Assembly (NCBI GenBank): GCA_016879935.1 | Contig: JAACJQ010000133.1 | Span: 1-61,844 of the forward strand | Length of the DNA: 61,844 bases | Direction: 5' to 3' | Source: Archangiaceae bacterium | GTDB taxonomy: Bacteria > Myxococcota > Myxococcia > Myxococcales > Myxococcaceae | The notes under the pieces: generated by a model | What the model saw: only the letters and a program-made list of their open reading frames with translations | Database searches by the model: none | Told to the model about the DNA's origin: nothing | Shown: one piece after another, positions 33,766 to 43,455 of the stretch | Position numbering within the stretch: the first letter of the stretch is position 1 | How the letters are laid out: every line of letters begins with the position of its first letter | Translations under genes and position numbers: made by a program

Positions 33766-35703
33766 GTGGCGGGTCAGCCCTTCATTGCCCCCTCGTCGGC
33801 GCTCGATCGGCGTCGCCTGGGGAAGTTCGAGGTTCTGTGTCGCCTGTCAGCTGGCGGCATGAGCCAGATCTACCTTGCGACGCAGTCTGGAATCGGCGGC
33901 TTCCGCAAGCTCGTGGTGCTGAAGACGATTCTGCCCGACATCGGCGGCGAAGAAGACTTCGTGCGCATGTTCCTGGAAGAAGCGCGCACCACCGCGGCCT
34001 TCAACCACCCGAACATCGCGCAGGTGTACGAGCTCGACGTCGACTCGGGCGAGCTCTTCATGGCGATGGAGTTCGTGCAGGGCTGCACGCTCGTCGAGAT
34101 GGCGAAGGCCTGCCGCGCCGCGAAGGAGCCCATTCCCATCGGGTTCACGCTGCAGAGCGTTCGCGATACCGCGCTCGCGCTGCACTACGCGCACTCGTTC
34201 ACCGACGCGCGCGGCCGCAAACAAATCGTCATTCACCGTGACGTCGCCGAGAAGAACATCATGGTGACGTACGAAGGCGTCACCAAGCTGCTCGACTTCG
34301 GCATCGCCAAAGCGCTCGGCCGCTCGAGCCGCACCAGCATCGGCATGGTGAAGGGCACCTCGGGCTACATGTCTCCCGAGCAGATTCGCGGAGAGCCGCT
34401 CGATGCGCGCAGCGACATCTTCTCGCTGGGCGTCGTGCTGCACGAGTGCCTCACCGGCCTGCGCCTCTTCCACGGCAGGAGCCCCGAAGAGGGCATGATG
34501 GCGGCCCTCAACACCAACGTCGCGCCACCATCGAAGACGAACCCGCAGGTCTCTCCCGAAGTCGACGCGGTGGTGATGAAGGCGCTGCAGCGAAAGCGCG
34601 AAGACCGCTTTGGCACTGCGCTCGAGTTCGCCCGCGCCATCGACAAGGCCGCGCCCGGGCTCATCTGGCACCCCGAGCAGACCGGTGAGCTCGTCTCACG
34701 CCACTTCGCCGACCGCCGCCAGGAGACCCGCCGCCTGCTCGAGGCCACCAACTTCGGTGGCGAGACGACGGGAGAGCTGCGCATCGACTCCCTGATGGCG
34801 CGGGTGAAGAGCGCCGAGCCCCGGTCGAGCTCTCCGACCTTGCCGCCCATCGCGCAGGGCACGCTGCTGCCCGCTCCGACACCGCCCACGGGGCTGCCCA
34901 ACAGCCTGAGGCGCAAGACGACTCCGCCGCCACCTCCAGCGCCCAGCCAGGCGCCGCAGCCGCTCCCCGAGCCCGAGACGAACCCGGCACGGCCCAAGGT
35001 GCTGCGCGCCAACAGCTCGCCCGACAACCAGACGCCGAACGTCATGCCCATGGTCGTTCGCCTCGACCCCGGCTCGAACTACGACGACGACGACAGCGAG
35101 GCGAAGACGATTCCGGCCGCCGCGCTGCCAGACGAAATCAAGGCGTTGCGGGCGAAGCTGTCGCAGGCCAAGCCGCTGCAGCCCACCCAGCCGATGACCG
35201 ACGCGGTGCCTGCCTACCAGCCGTCGGTGGTCGTCGCCCCCGAGCCCAGCCGGCCCATCGCTTCGAACATCGTGAAGACGATTCCGGCCGGGTCGCTGGC
35301 CGAACGAACGAGCACCGGAGAGACGCTCAGCATCACGACCCGGGGTGCACCGTCTCAGTGGAGTGACGAGGAGCCCGAAGCCAAGACGGCCATCGGTCTG
35401 CCCTTCGAGAGCATGCGGCAGCCACCGCGGCGCTCCATTCCGTCGGGCGTCACCGAGCCTGCCCCCTCGAAATCGAAGAACACGCAGGTCGACGAAGAAG
35501 ACGACGACTTTCGCGAGACGGTCGCGGCCGCCACGAGGAGCAGCTCGACCGTGCTGGTCGCGGCGATTCTGGTGCCGCTCTTCATCGCTGCAGTGTTGGC
35601 CGTGTTGTACGCCGCAGGCCTGCCGCCGTTCGAGCGCGAGTCTCCGCTGCCGACGAAGAACAACGTCGAAGCTCCGAAGCCTGCACCTGCGCCCGAGGGT
35701 TGA
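33766..35703 (+). CDS. Membrane Ser/Thr protein kinase
   Basis: A 645-residue kinase. The Gly-rich loop LSAGGMSQIY is unusual in having Ser-Gln-Ile-Tyr, followed by LVVLKTILP. VIHRDVAEKNIMV is the catalytic loop, LLDFGIAKALG the DFG, and YMSPEQI the APE-like motif. The C-terminal part (about 340-605) is a disordered Pro/Ser linker. A transmembrane helix near 610-635 (VAAILVPLFIAAVLAVLY) leaves only about 20 residues outside, so it anchors rather than senses. The GTG at 33766 is an estimate; a GTG at 33694 is possible. Its TGA is shared with the convergent gene in TGATCA. Confidence 0.88.
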   Translation: MAGQPFIAPSSALDRRRLGKFEVLCRLSAGGMSQIYLATQSGIGGFRKLVVLKTILPDIGGEEDFVRMFLEEARTTAAFNHPNIAQVYELDVDSGELFMAMEFVQGCTLVEMAKACRAAKEPIPIGFTLQSVRDTALALHYAHSFTDARGRKQIVIHRDVAEKNIMVTYEGVTKLLDFGIAKALGRSSRTSIGMVKGTSGYMSPEQIRGEPLDARSDIFSLGVVLHECLTGLRLFHGRSPEEGMMAALNTNVAPPSKTNPQVSPEVDAVVMKALQRKREDRFGTALEFARAIDKAAPGLIWHPEQTGELVSRHFADRRQETRRLLEATNFGGETTGELRIDSLMARVKSAEPRSSSPTLPPIAQGTLLPAPTPPTGLPNSLRRKTTPPPPPAPSQAPQPLPEPETNPARPKVLRANSSPDNQTPNVMPMVVRLDPGSNYDDDDSEAKTIPAAALPDEIKALRAKLSQAKPLQPTQPMTDAVPAYQPSVVVAPEPSRPIASNIVKTIPAGSLAERTSTGETLSITTRGAPSQWSDEEPEAKTAIGLPFESMRQPPRRSIPSGVTEPAPSKSKNTQVDEEDDDFRETVAAATRSSSTVLVAAILVPLFIAAVLAVLYAAGLPPFERESPLPTKNNVEAPKPAPAPEG

Positions 35704-37947
35704 TCAGTTCGGCCCGGGGCCGGTGGGCTGAACCTCTTCGCGGTGGTCGTGGCTCGGCCCACCGAACGTTCCAAGCCACGGCTCGAACGGCACACTCAAG
35801 CCGGGCACCGAGAACTGACGGAACGCAGCCGAGCTCCCAGCGAAGGGCGGGTCACACTTTCCACACCCGGGGCCGCCGTTCTCGTCGAGCGCGCCCTCCA
35901 TCATGCCGAACGTGTTCAGGCCGACCTCGAACAGCTGCGTCGGCGTACGCGGCGCGATCAACAGGGGGCAGCTGAAGGCCTCGCTGCCGTCGTTCACGTG
36001 AATGGCCCGCAGTGAGATTGGCGTGAGCGGGTTCGCGCTGTCTTCGATGAAGGTGAGCGCGACGCTGCGCTGACCGTTGGGCACCTTCCAGGAAGCGAGG
36101 CGAATCTGGTCTGACCAGAACCGGCTCGCGCTCGGCAGCACGTGCGTCCACCGCAGGGTGTTGAGCCCGGCTTCGTAGCCGCTGAGTGTCTGCGAGCCCT
36201 GCACCGGCGCCGGACTGAAGCGCGCGTCGGAGATGACGATGCGGCCCAGCGCGCTGGGCAGGCTGAACGCGGGAGCCCCCGTCGCGGCGAGCAACGCGAC
36301 ACTGCCGTTCTCGGGGTAGAGCAGGCCACGCGCGACCGCGAGCTCGCCACCGGGCATCGACGCGTCGGTCACCTTCCAGCGGAAGACGCCGTCACGCGTG
36401 TAGCTCATGAGCAACGTCGGAGTGCCCGGCTTCAGCGGCGCCTGCTGGCTCGTCGTCGGCGAGAACGCGATGAAGATGTTGCCCACGGCATCGGCGGCGA
36501 CGCCGTACGGGTGCGGGTGATTGCAGACGTCGAGGAGCGGGTCTTCGATGCGCTGGCCTGCGATGGCACGGCCCTGAGCGTCGAGGGTGACCATGAAGTA
36601 GCGGCGGCACTGGGTGTTCGGGTTCGACGACGTCGTCACCGGGTAGGCCTCGAACACGGCGGCCATGCGGTCGGTCGTCTGCACCACGAGCCGCGCGAGG
36701 AAAATCTGCGGCGCCACCATGAGGAAGTCGGCCCGGTCGGTGCGAACGTCGTAGCTCCACAGGGTGCCACCGGTCGCGGGGTCGATGGCGGTGACCCGAC
36801 CGTTGGGGCTCGCCGGGTAGTCAGCGCAGACGAGCCGTGGGCCCCAGAGAATGCAGCGACGCGAGACGCCCAGCGGTGTCGGCTTCGCGCTGCTCGTGTT
36901 CGCGCGAAGAATCACGGGCGTCTGGAAGAAACCACCGAGCGTCATGTCGCCGTTGGGCTCCATCACGAAGTCATGCAGCTGCGGCGTGGTGGTGCCGGCG
37001 TCGACGGCGGCGGCGTCGAAGCTCCATGACGGCAATAGCGCGGTCGCTGGAGGACGAACACAGACGTCGTTCACGCAGACGCCGCGGTCCTGACACGGTG
37101 AGGCCTGGGCGCAGACGTAGCCCTCGGGCGGGTCTCGCACCACGCACGCACCTTCGATGCAGATTTCGGCAGCCAGGCAGGTTTGGAGCGTTCCGCAGGT
37201 CGTGCCATCGGCCATCGGCGCCAGGCCACAGCCCTTCACCGGGTCGCAGACGCCTTGCATGCACTTCCCGTCTCCAGGGCACGGCGGCGCAGGCAGGAAC
37301 TCGCAGCCGAGGGTGGCGTTGCAGACGTCGATGGTGCACTGGTTGCCGTCGTCGCAGGTCTTCGGCGCTCCGATGCAGCGGCCACCCACGCAGGTTGCTC
37401 CCGTGATGCAGGCGCTCTGTGGGTCACACGACGTTCCATCAGCCACCGTCGTCTCGACGCAGCGCTGCAGGGTGGTGTCGAACGACGAGGTCGCGCAGGT
37501 CGAGGTGGGAACACACTGGGGAATGGCGCGAGCCGCCGCGTCGATGGCGAGCACCACCGGCCTCGAGTCGCCCGTCTTCACCGAGAGCGTTCTCGAGAGC
37601 CGGCCAGGCACCTTTGGAATGAACTCGACGGTCAGCTCGGTCTCTCCGGGCGGCAGCACCGAGGGTGGGTCGATGAGAAAGATGGGCTCATCAGGCACCT
37701 GCCACGACACCTCGGCGGTGGAGCGCCCATCGTTGATCACCGAGACCGTCTTCCGCCTGGGCTGTGAGTCGGCGAACACCGGGTCGAACTTCAGCGGGTC
37801 TGCCCCGAAGCGCAGGACGGTCGTGGTGGGCTCGAGCTTGTCGTCCTTGCAGGCGCCCGCCACCAACACGTTCAGCGCGGCCAGCAGCAGCCAGCCGGGT
37901 GCGGAACGTCGCGGGGAGCGTGTGAGCACCTGACACGATTCTGTCAT
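35704..37947 (-). CDS. Secreted lipoprotein with Ig-like, Cys-rich and propeller-like domains
   Basis: A 747-residue protein. The N-terminus ends in a lipobox-like AGAC after LLLAALNVLV. Residues about 40-145 form an Ig-like (choice-of-anchor-D/ASH-like) domain (VSVINDGRSTAEVSWQVPD). A Cys-rich region spans about 145-290 (CDDGNQCTIDVCNATLGC). The C-terminal 450 residues contain propeller-type elements (GRVTAIDPATGGTLWSYDV, the PQQ-like repeat style). The start at 37947 was chosen for the signal sequence. It is divergent from a kinase gene and convergent with another. Confidence 0.82.
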   Translation of the reverse strand: MTESCQVLTRSPRRSAPGWLLLAALNVLVAGACKDDKLEPTTTVLRFGADPLKFDPVFADSQPRRKTVSVINDGRSTAEVSWQVPDEPIFLIDPPSVLPPGETELTVEFIPKVPGRLSRTLSVKTGDSRPVVLAIDAAARAIPQCVPTSTCATSSFDTTLQRCVETTVADGTSCDPQSACITGATCVGGRCIGAPKTCDDGNQCTIDVCNATLGCEFLPAPPCPGDGKCMQGVCDPVKGCGLAPMADGTTCGTLQTCLAAEICIEGACVVRDPPEGYVCAQASPCQDRGVCVNDVCVRPPATALLPSWSFDAAAVDAGTTTPQLHDFVMEPNGDMTLGGFFQTPVILRANTSSAKPTPLGVSRRCILWGPRLVCADYPASPNGRVTAIDPATGGTLWSYDVRTDRADFLMVAPQIFLARLVVQTTDRMAAVFEAYPVTTSSNPNTQCRRYFMVTLDAQGRAIAGQRIEDPLLDVCNHPHPYGVAADAVGNIFIAFSPTTSQQAPLKPGTPTLLMSYTRDGVFRWKVTDASMPGGELAVARGLLYPENGSVALLAATGAPAFSLPSALGRIVISDARFSPAPVQGSQTLSGYEAGLNTLRWTHVLPSASRFWSDQIRLASWKVPNGQRSVALTFIEDSANPLTPISLRAIHVNDGSEAFSCPLLIAPRTPTQLFEVGLNTFGMMEGALDENGGPGCGKCDPPFAGSSAAFRQFSVPGLSVPFEPWLGTFGGPSHDHREEVQPTGPGPN

Positions 37948-38245
37948 TCGGGCTCGAGTGTTACGAGCCCCGTGCCAGCCCTCTGCTTTCGACTGTGTGA
38001 ATGATCTGTAGATCTGTAGTGACAGCAGTAGGGGCGGGTTTTCCTGTGGGGAACCGGGAAACGGGAAGAACTTCAACGACCTGAGTGCCCCGCCCCTGTG
38101 GCCAACCTGTTGAGCTTTCCAAGGCTTCCCACACCGTCGGCGCATGCAGGGCCTTTCCCCACACGTCACGAAAGTCTGACGGCCCTTTTTCGAACACTTC
38201 TCACAGCGAACTCCACAGCCGACGCTGCGGTACAGTTCGCGCGCG
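37948..38245. promoter_or_regulatory. Divergent promoter region with stem-loop
   Basis: 298 bp between divergent lipoprotein and kinase genes, more A/T-rich than its surroundings. It includes a direct repeat GATCTGTAGATCTGTA (38004-38019) and complementary arms AGGGGCGGG (38030-38038) and CCCGCCCCT (38089-38097) that could close a 50-base loop. This could be a regulatory hairpin or a small RNA. No ORF with a plausible start is seen. Assignment of promoters is not possible from sequence alone. Confidence 0.5.
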
Positions 38246-39994
38246 ATGACGACGCCGGCGCGTGGGGACCGGGTAGGGAAATACGAGATCCTCACGCCGC
38301 TGACGTTGGGCGGCATGGCGGAGCTCTTCATCGGCTCCACGGTCGGCCCTGGCGGGTTTCAGAAGCACGTCGTCATCAAGCGCATTCTTCCCGATGCGTC
38401 GCGTGACGAGAACTTCATGCGCATGGTCCTCGACGAGGCGCGCATCACCGCGGGCTTCTCGCACCCGAACATCGCGCAGGTCTACGACCTCGGCGAAGAC
38501 GAGCAGGGCCTGTACGTGGTGATGGAGTTCATCGCCGGGCAGAACCTGAACCAGGTCGTCTCGGTCTGCGCGAAGAAGCAGCACGTTCTGCCGCTGGGCT
38601 TCTCGGTGTCGGTGATCAACGACTGCGCGCAGGCGCTGCACTACGCGCACACGTACGTGAAGCCGTCGGGAGAGTCGTACCCGGTGGTGCACCGCGACGT
38701 GGCGCAGAAGAACATCATGGTGGGCTGGGACGGGCAGACGAAGCTGCTCGACTTCGGCATCGCGAAGGCCGCCAACACGCTCTCTCGAACGAAGGTCGGC
38801 ACCGTGAAGGGCACGGCCGGCTACATGTCGCCGGAGCAGGTGACGGGCAAGGCGGTCGACGGGCGCTCCGACGTCTTCTCGCTGGGCGTGGTGCTGTGGG
38901 AGATGGTGACTGGCCAGCGGTTGTTCGCCGCCGAGACCGAGCTCGCCGAGATGAAGCTGATTCTCGAGGCGAAGGTGGAGCGGCCAGACGAGGTCGAACC
39001 CGTCGTTCCGTCGACCATCGCCGACATCATCATGAAGGCGGTGGCGCGAGAGCCCTCTGACCGCTGGAACTCGGCGAAGGAGATGTCGAAGGCCATCAGC
39101 ACGCGCTGCCCAGAGCTGCTCTTCGACGCCGAGGAGCGGTCGGCGTTCATGCGCGAGCTCTTCTCGGACCGCATCGACCAGACTCGAAAGCTGTTCGAGC
39201 TCTCGAAGGCGAAGGAGGGCACGTCTGATCAAGAAGTGCGGCAGCTCGCGAAGTCGATTCAAGAGAGCGCGATGTCGCAGCCGGTGCTCAAGCCGGTGAA
39301 GTCGAAGGGCGAGCGGCCGAAGCCGGCGCCGGGGAAGAAGTCGAAGCAACGCTCCTCGGAGGACGACAAGCTGCTCGAGCTCGCCATCAGGGTCGACCAG
39401 GTCGCGCTCGGTGCCGAGGTGCACAAGCCGCGACGCACGTACACGGGCCCGCTCGTCTTCGCGGTGCTCGTCGTGCTCGCGCTCGCGACCGCGAACAAGT
39501 TCGTCTTTCCCGAGAAGCGGGTGAGCTCGAGCGGGCTCGTCTTGTGGGACGGTGAGCCGGACGATTCGTCGGCGAACGCTGATCAACCGAAGCCTGCACC
39601 GAAGCTGCCCATCGCGGTCGATGCGATTCCCGGGGCCGAGACGACGGGTGACGAAGACGACGACGCGCCTGCGGGCTCCTCGCCGGTGGTGCTGCCCGCT
39701 GCAGGTGGTGGAGAGGCGAAGACCCCGGCTGCCACACCGAAGCCGAAGAACCGGGTGCCACCGTCGGGTCCTGCTGGAGACGTGACGCTCGCGCTGCTCC
39801 CCGACGGCGCGAAGGTGTTCAAAGGCAAAGAAGAGCTCGGCAATGGCTCGATGGTCTCGTTCTCGCTGCCCTCGGGTACGCACATGCTCACCATCGTGGG
39901 CTCCGACGGGGTGAAGCGCCGGTTGTCGGTGCAGGTCTCGCCCGGGAAGAACAAGGCGCAGAAGTTCACGGTGAACGACCTGCCCACGCAATGA
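38246..39994 (+). CDS. Membrane Ser/Thr protein kinase with PEGA-like C-terminus
   Basis: A 582-residue kinase. LGGMAELFIG is the Gly-rich loop and HVVIKRILP carries the ATP Lys. VVHRDVAQKNIMVG, LLDFGIAKA and GYMSPEQVTG mark catalytic loop, DFG and APE. A linker precedes a transmembrane helix near 400-420 (GPLVFAVLVVLALATANKF). The outer part ends in a PEGA-like beta domain (VTLALLPDGAKVFKGKEELG). Its TGA overlaps the ATG of a lipoprotein gene (39991), so it forms a three-gene operon with two paralogous lipoproteins, possible ligands or partners of the sensor. Confidence 0.9.
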   Translation: MTTPARGDRVGKYEILTPLTLGGMAELFIGSTVGPGGFQKHVVIKRILPDASRDENFMRMVLDEARITAGFSHPNIAQVYDLGEDEQGLYVVMEFIAGQNLNQVVSVCAKKQHVLPLGFSVSVINDCAQALHYAHTYVKPSGESYPVVHRDVAQKNIMVGWDGQTKLLDFGIAKAANTLSRTKVGTVKGTAGYMSPEQVTGKAVDGRSDVFSLGVVLWEMVTGQRLFAAETELAEMKLILEAKVERPDEVEPVVPSTIADIIMKAVAREPSDRWNSAKEMSKAISTRCPELLFDAEERSAFMRELFSDRIDQTRKLFELSKAKEGTSDQEVRQLAKSIQESAMSQPVLKPVKSKGERPKPAPGKKSKQRSSEDDKLLELAIRVDQVALGAEVHKPRRTYTGPLVFAVLVVLALATANKFVFPEKRVSSSGLVLWDGEPDDSSANADQPKPAPKLPIAVDAIPGAETTGDEDDDAPAGSSPVVLPAAGGGEAKTPAATPKPKNRVPPSGPAGDVTLALLPDGAKVFKGKEELGNGSMVSFSLPSGTHMLTIVGSDGVKRRLSVQVSPGKNKAQKFTVNDLPTQ

Positions 39995-40878
39995 GATGGT
40001 TGGTGGCGTGCGGGCTGCTCTGCGGCTGCACGGCGTCGTTCGTCGGCAACGTGCGCGCTGAGCAGCTCGAAGGTGGCGATGAGGTCGCGGTGTCGGTCGA
40101 AGATGACGTCGAGTTCAGCCGTGACGGGCTCGTCATGGGCCTGCGCATCGCCAATCGAACGCGGTCGACCGTCGCGTTCCATTCGGCTCGCGTCATCGCC
40201 CAGGCCGGTGCGTGGAATCACCGGCTCGGGGGGCTCGGGGTCATCACCATCGCGCCCGAGCACGAGCGGGTCATCACCTTCCCCATGCAGGCGCCACACG
40301 CGGCAGAAATCACGCTCGTCTTCGATGACGCGTTCGAGGCGCACGGCGTGCCGCTGCGGGTCGGTGCGCTCCGGCTTCGGGGCCCCATCGAGCAGATGCG
40401 CAACAGCCCGTTCTCGGTCACCCTTCGGGCGGTCGGTGGTGTTGCCTTCGGTCGCACCATCGATCGGCCTCTGGCACCCGCGGCGTGGGTTCCACAGGGG
40501 GCGCTTGGTGGCGTCGAGCTCGGCCTGGGCTACTCGTCTCGGTGGGTCGAGCTGGCCGCGACGGGCCGGGCTGGGCGCGGCCGCCTGGCGGGCGTCGAGC
40601 TGGGACTGCACCCTGGGCTCCCGTTTCTCACGGCGAAGGTCGGCTACGCCCTCGACCTCTTTGGTCACGACGGCTCGAAGGATGACCAGTTCGGCCATGG
40701 CCCGCGCTTTTCGGTCGAAGCGCTCTTCGACGTGGGTGACGCACCCTTCGCATCGAAGCAACCGCGAACCTTCGGGTTCTTCGCGCTCGGCGGCTGGACG
40801 ACGACCATCGCCAGAGCGCCGACTCCGTCTTCGGTCTTTCTCGTCTTCGAGCTGGGCCTGATGTGGCGGCTTCGATGA
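39991..40878 (+). CDS. Lipoprotein with beta-barrel-like C-terminus, paralogue 1
   Basis: A 295-residue predicted lipoprotein (MRWLVACGLLCGC). An N-terminal beta-sandwich (ANRTRSTVAFHSARVI) is followed by alternating hydrophobic strands with Gly and aromatic residues (GGVELGLGYSSRWVELAAT, FGHGPRFSVEALFDVG), typical of outer-membrane or periplasmic beta structures. It is clearly related to the next gene, which repeats FGHGPR and PKRFGAFFSVG-type endings. Start overlaps the kinase stop (ATGA). Confidence 0.78.
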   Translation: MRWLVACGLLCGCTASFVGNVRAEQLEGGDEVAVSVEDDVEFSRDGLVMGLRIANRTRSTVAFHSARVIAQAGAWNHRLGGLGVITIAPEHERVITFPMQAPHAAEITLVFDDAFEAHGVPLRVGALRLRGPIEQMRNSPFSVTLRAVGGVAFGRTIDRPLAPAAWVPQGALGGVELGLGYSSRWVELAATGRAGRGRLAGVELGLHPGLPFLTAKVGYALDLFGHDGSKDDQFGHGPRFSVEALFDVGDAPFASKQPRTFGFFALGGWTTTIARAPTPSSVFLVFELGLMWRLR

Positions 40879-41801
40879 AGGGCGTGACCCTGGCGGTGCT
40901 CGTGTTCGGCGGCTCGGCTTGCACGTTGCCGTTCGTCGCGAAGACTGCGGAGCGCTCGCTCCGCGCCAACGGGCTCAGGGTCACCATCGGCCCCACCATC
41001 GAGGTTCGGCATGACCGCGTGGCCTTCGACCTGCTCTTCGAGAACGACACCGACGAGACGTTGACCATCCCGCCGGCTGGGCTCGTGCTCGACGAAGACG
41101 GCCGGCGTCACGCCATGACCGCGATGGACCGCGACGTCACCGCGGCTGGAATCGTCATCGATGCAAAGCGGGCTCGGCGTCGGTCGTTCGAAGCTCGCGC
41201 CGGTGAAGGTGAGCGCTTCGTGGTGCGCCTCGAGCAGGCGACCCTCGGAGAACGCCCCGTCAGCTTCGAACCGCTCGAGCTGGCGAGCCTCGAGTCACGG
41301 CTGCGCGACGCGAGCCCTTCTCGCTATCAGGCGCGGCTTCGCCTGCTCGGTGGAGCGTTGATCAGCCGCACCAAAGCGGGCCCACTCCAGACCTCGGTCG
41401 TCAGCCCAGCCGCTTTCGTGGGGACGGTCGAAGGAACGGTTGGCCTCTTCTCGCGCTGGTTCGAGGCGAGCCTGCTCTTTCGCGGCGGAAACGGGCGGCT
41501 CTTCGCGCTCGAGGTCGGCGTGCGGCCCGGTGTCGAAGCGCTCACGCTGCTGCTCAGCTACGGCCTCGACATGGTGCAGGTGGCTCGAGGCATGGTCGGT
41601 GAGGAGGACCTGCTGTTCGGTCACGGGCCGCGGCTCATGGCCGACGTCGCGTTCGACGTGCGGCAGGTACGGCTCGGCATCGAGGCTCCCAAGCGCTTCG
41701 GAGCGTTCTTCTCGGTGGGCGTCTCGAGGCTGCAGGGCCGGGTCACGTTGCCGCACTGGGTCGCGACGCTCGAAGCAGGTCTGCGGTGGAGGCTCCAGTG
41801 A
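40875..41801 (+). CDS. Lipoprotein with beta-barrel-like C-terminus, paralogue 2
   Basis: A 308-residue paralogue of the preceding protein, overlapping its stop (ATGA). Signal with Cys: MKGVTLAVLVFGGSAC. FENDTDETLTIPPAGLVLDEDG mirrors the beta-sandwich of the paralogue, and FGHGPRLMADVAFDV with APKRFGAFFSVG mirrors its C-terminal half. Tandem duplication within an operon is the likely origin. The function is unknown; physical coupling to the kinase suggests a shared envelope-signalling role. Confidence 0.78.
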   Translation: MKGVTLAVLVFGGSACTLPFVAKTAERSLRANGLRVTIGPTIEVRHDRVAFDLLFENDTDETLTIPPAGLVLDEDGRRHAMTAMDRDVTAAGIVIDAKRARRRSFEARAGEGERFVVRLEQATLGERPVSFEPLELASLESRLRDASPSRYQARLRLLGGALISRTKAGPLQTSVVSPAAFVGTVEGTVGLFSRWFEASLLFRGGNGRLFALEVGVRPGVEALTLLLSYGLDMVQVARGMVGEEDLLFGHGPRLMADVAFDVRQVRLGIEAPKRFGAFFSVGVSRLQGRVTLPHWVATLEAGLRWRLQ

Positions 41802-41928
41802 GTCATGATGCGCGCGTGCCTGTTCACGCGAGTGCACAGCTCTTCGTCACGCCTGCGTTTCACCCGCGTGGAGCCTCATCGACTTCGTCCGGTTGCCTGC
41901 CTACGTGCGCGGCCGGGAGACGGGGTCG

Positions 41929-43455
41929 ATGCCGATGACTTCACCTGTGAGCGCTGATCAATCGCGACTGGCCCTCGATGACACCTTCATCGGGCGCACC
42001 ATCGCGGGCAAGTGGCGCATCGAGAAGAAGCTCGGCGCCGGCGGCATGGGCACCGTGTATCTCGCGACCGACCTCACGGTGGACCGGCCGGTGGCCCTGA
42101 AGTTCCTGTTACCGGCGCTGGCGGCCGAGACCGAATACCGCGCGCGCTTCGAGCAGGAGGCGCGGGTGATGGCGAAGGTCGACCACCCGAACCTGCTCAC
42201 GCTCTACGGCGTCGAGCGCGACGGTGAGGTGCCCTTCCTGGTGATGAAGTACGTCACCGGCCGCACGCTCGCGAAGCTCATCAAAGACCGCACGAAGCTG
42301 CCGCTCACCGAGGCGATGCCGCTCATTCGACAGATGACGTCGGCGCTGACGGCGCTGCACTCGCAGGGCTACGTCCACCGCGACTTGAAGCCCGGCAACG
42401 TCATCGTCTCCGACGAGGGCCACGTCACGTTGCTCGACTTCGGCCTCATTCGTTCCCACGGCGTGGGGCTGACGCGGCCAGGCGTCGCGCTCGGCAGCCC
42501 CTTCTACATGTCGCCCGAGCAGGCCATCGCCGACACCGTCGATGCGCGCTCCGACCTCTACACGCTCGCGGTGGTGTTGACCGAGCTGCTCACGGGCCGC
42601 CGGCCCTTTGCCGAAGGTGACGCGCACGCGTCGTTGCTCGCGCACCTCGAGAAGCCGCCGATGGCGCCGCACGACCTCGACCCGAGCGTGCCGCAGTCGG
42701 TGTCGGAGGTGTTGCTGCACGCGCTCGAGAAGAAGCCGGCCGCGCGTCAGCAGTCGGTGGCGCAGTTCATGAGCGAGCTCGCCGAAGCGGCGGCCATCTC
42801 GGCGACGATGGTGGTGCCCGCGCCCGTCGTGAAGAAGAAGGGCGACTCGGGCAAGCAGCGACCCATCGTCGATGACGAAGAGGTCGAGCTGACCCGCGCC
42901 GAGTCTCCGAGCGCCGGAGCTCGCCGCATCGCGCGTCTCGACGACGACGACGACGAGTCGACGGTCTCGGCGAAGTCGCGCGCCCGCCGCGCGCTCGAGG
43001 TGAAGAAGGCCGACGAAGGCACCGACACGGGAGTGCCGGTGGTTCAGGCGCCGTCACAGCCCGCGCGTGGAACGTTGTCGTCGAAGCGCACGCTGCTCGA
43101 GACGCCGGCCGCGGTGCTGCCGCCCGGCACGAAGGACTCGGCCAACACGCTCGTCGGGCTCGACACGGTGAACTCGCAGCAGACGCTCTCTGCCGTCTCC
43201 GAGGTGACGCCTTCGGCCACCAGTGATTCGTCGCGCACCATCGCCGTCATCAACCCGGTGCGCGACGTCTCGACCGACCCGAGCGCGCCGGTGCTCGCCG
43301 CGCCGACGCACACGCACGAGGTGCTCGACCCGGTGCTGCCTCCCGCTCCCCGGCGAACACTGATGGACGAGCAGACCGCGCCCATCGTCTTCGTGGGCAT
43401 CGGCGCCGGAGCCGTGCTCATCGTCGCGCTCGTCGTGTGGATTCTGCTGAGCTGA
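41929..43455 (+). CDS. Membrane Ser/Thr protein kinase
   Basis: A 508-residue kinase close to the classical PknB type: LGAGGMGTVYLA, VALKFLLP, YVHRDLKPGNVIV, LLDFGLIRS and YMSPEQAI. A disordered Asp/Ser/Thr-rich region separates the domain from a single C-terminal transmembrane helix (IVFVGIGAGAVLIVALVVWIL) at the extreme end, so no sensor domain is present. Start at 41929 was chosen because GGAGACGGGG precedes it. Its 3' end has been repeatedly copied into the downstream intergenic region. Confidence 0.93.
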   Translation: MPMTSPVSADQSRLALDDTFIGRTIAGKWRIEKKLGAGGMGTVYLATDLTVDRPVALKFLLPALAAETEYRARFEQEARVMAKVDHPNLLTLYGVERDGEVPFLVMKYVTGRTLAKLIKDRTKLPLTEAMPLIRQMTSALTALHSQGYVHRDLKPGNVIVSDEGHVTLLDFGLIRSHGVGLTRPGVALGSPFYMSPEQAIADTVDARSDLYTLAVVLTELLTGRRPFAEGDAHASLLAHLEKPPMAPHDLDPSVPQSVSEVLLHALEKKPAARQQSVAQFMSELAEAAAISATMVVPAPVVKKKGDSGKQRPIVDDEEVELTRAESPSAGARRIARLDDDDDESTVSAKSRARRALEVKKADEGTDTGVPVVQAPSQPARGTLSSKRTLLETPAAVLPPGTKDSANTLVGLDTVNSQQTLSAVSEVTPSATSDSSRTIAVINPVRDVSTDPSAPVLAAPTHTHEVLDPVLPPAPRRTLMDEQTAPIVFVGIGAGAVLIVALVVWILLS

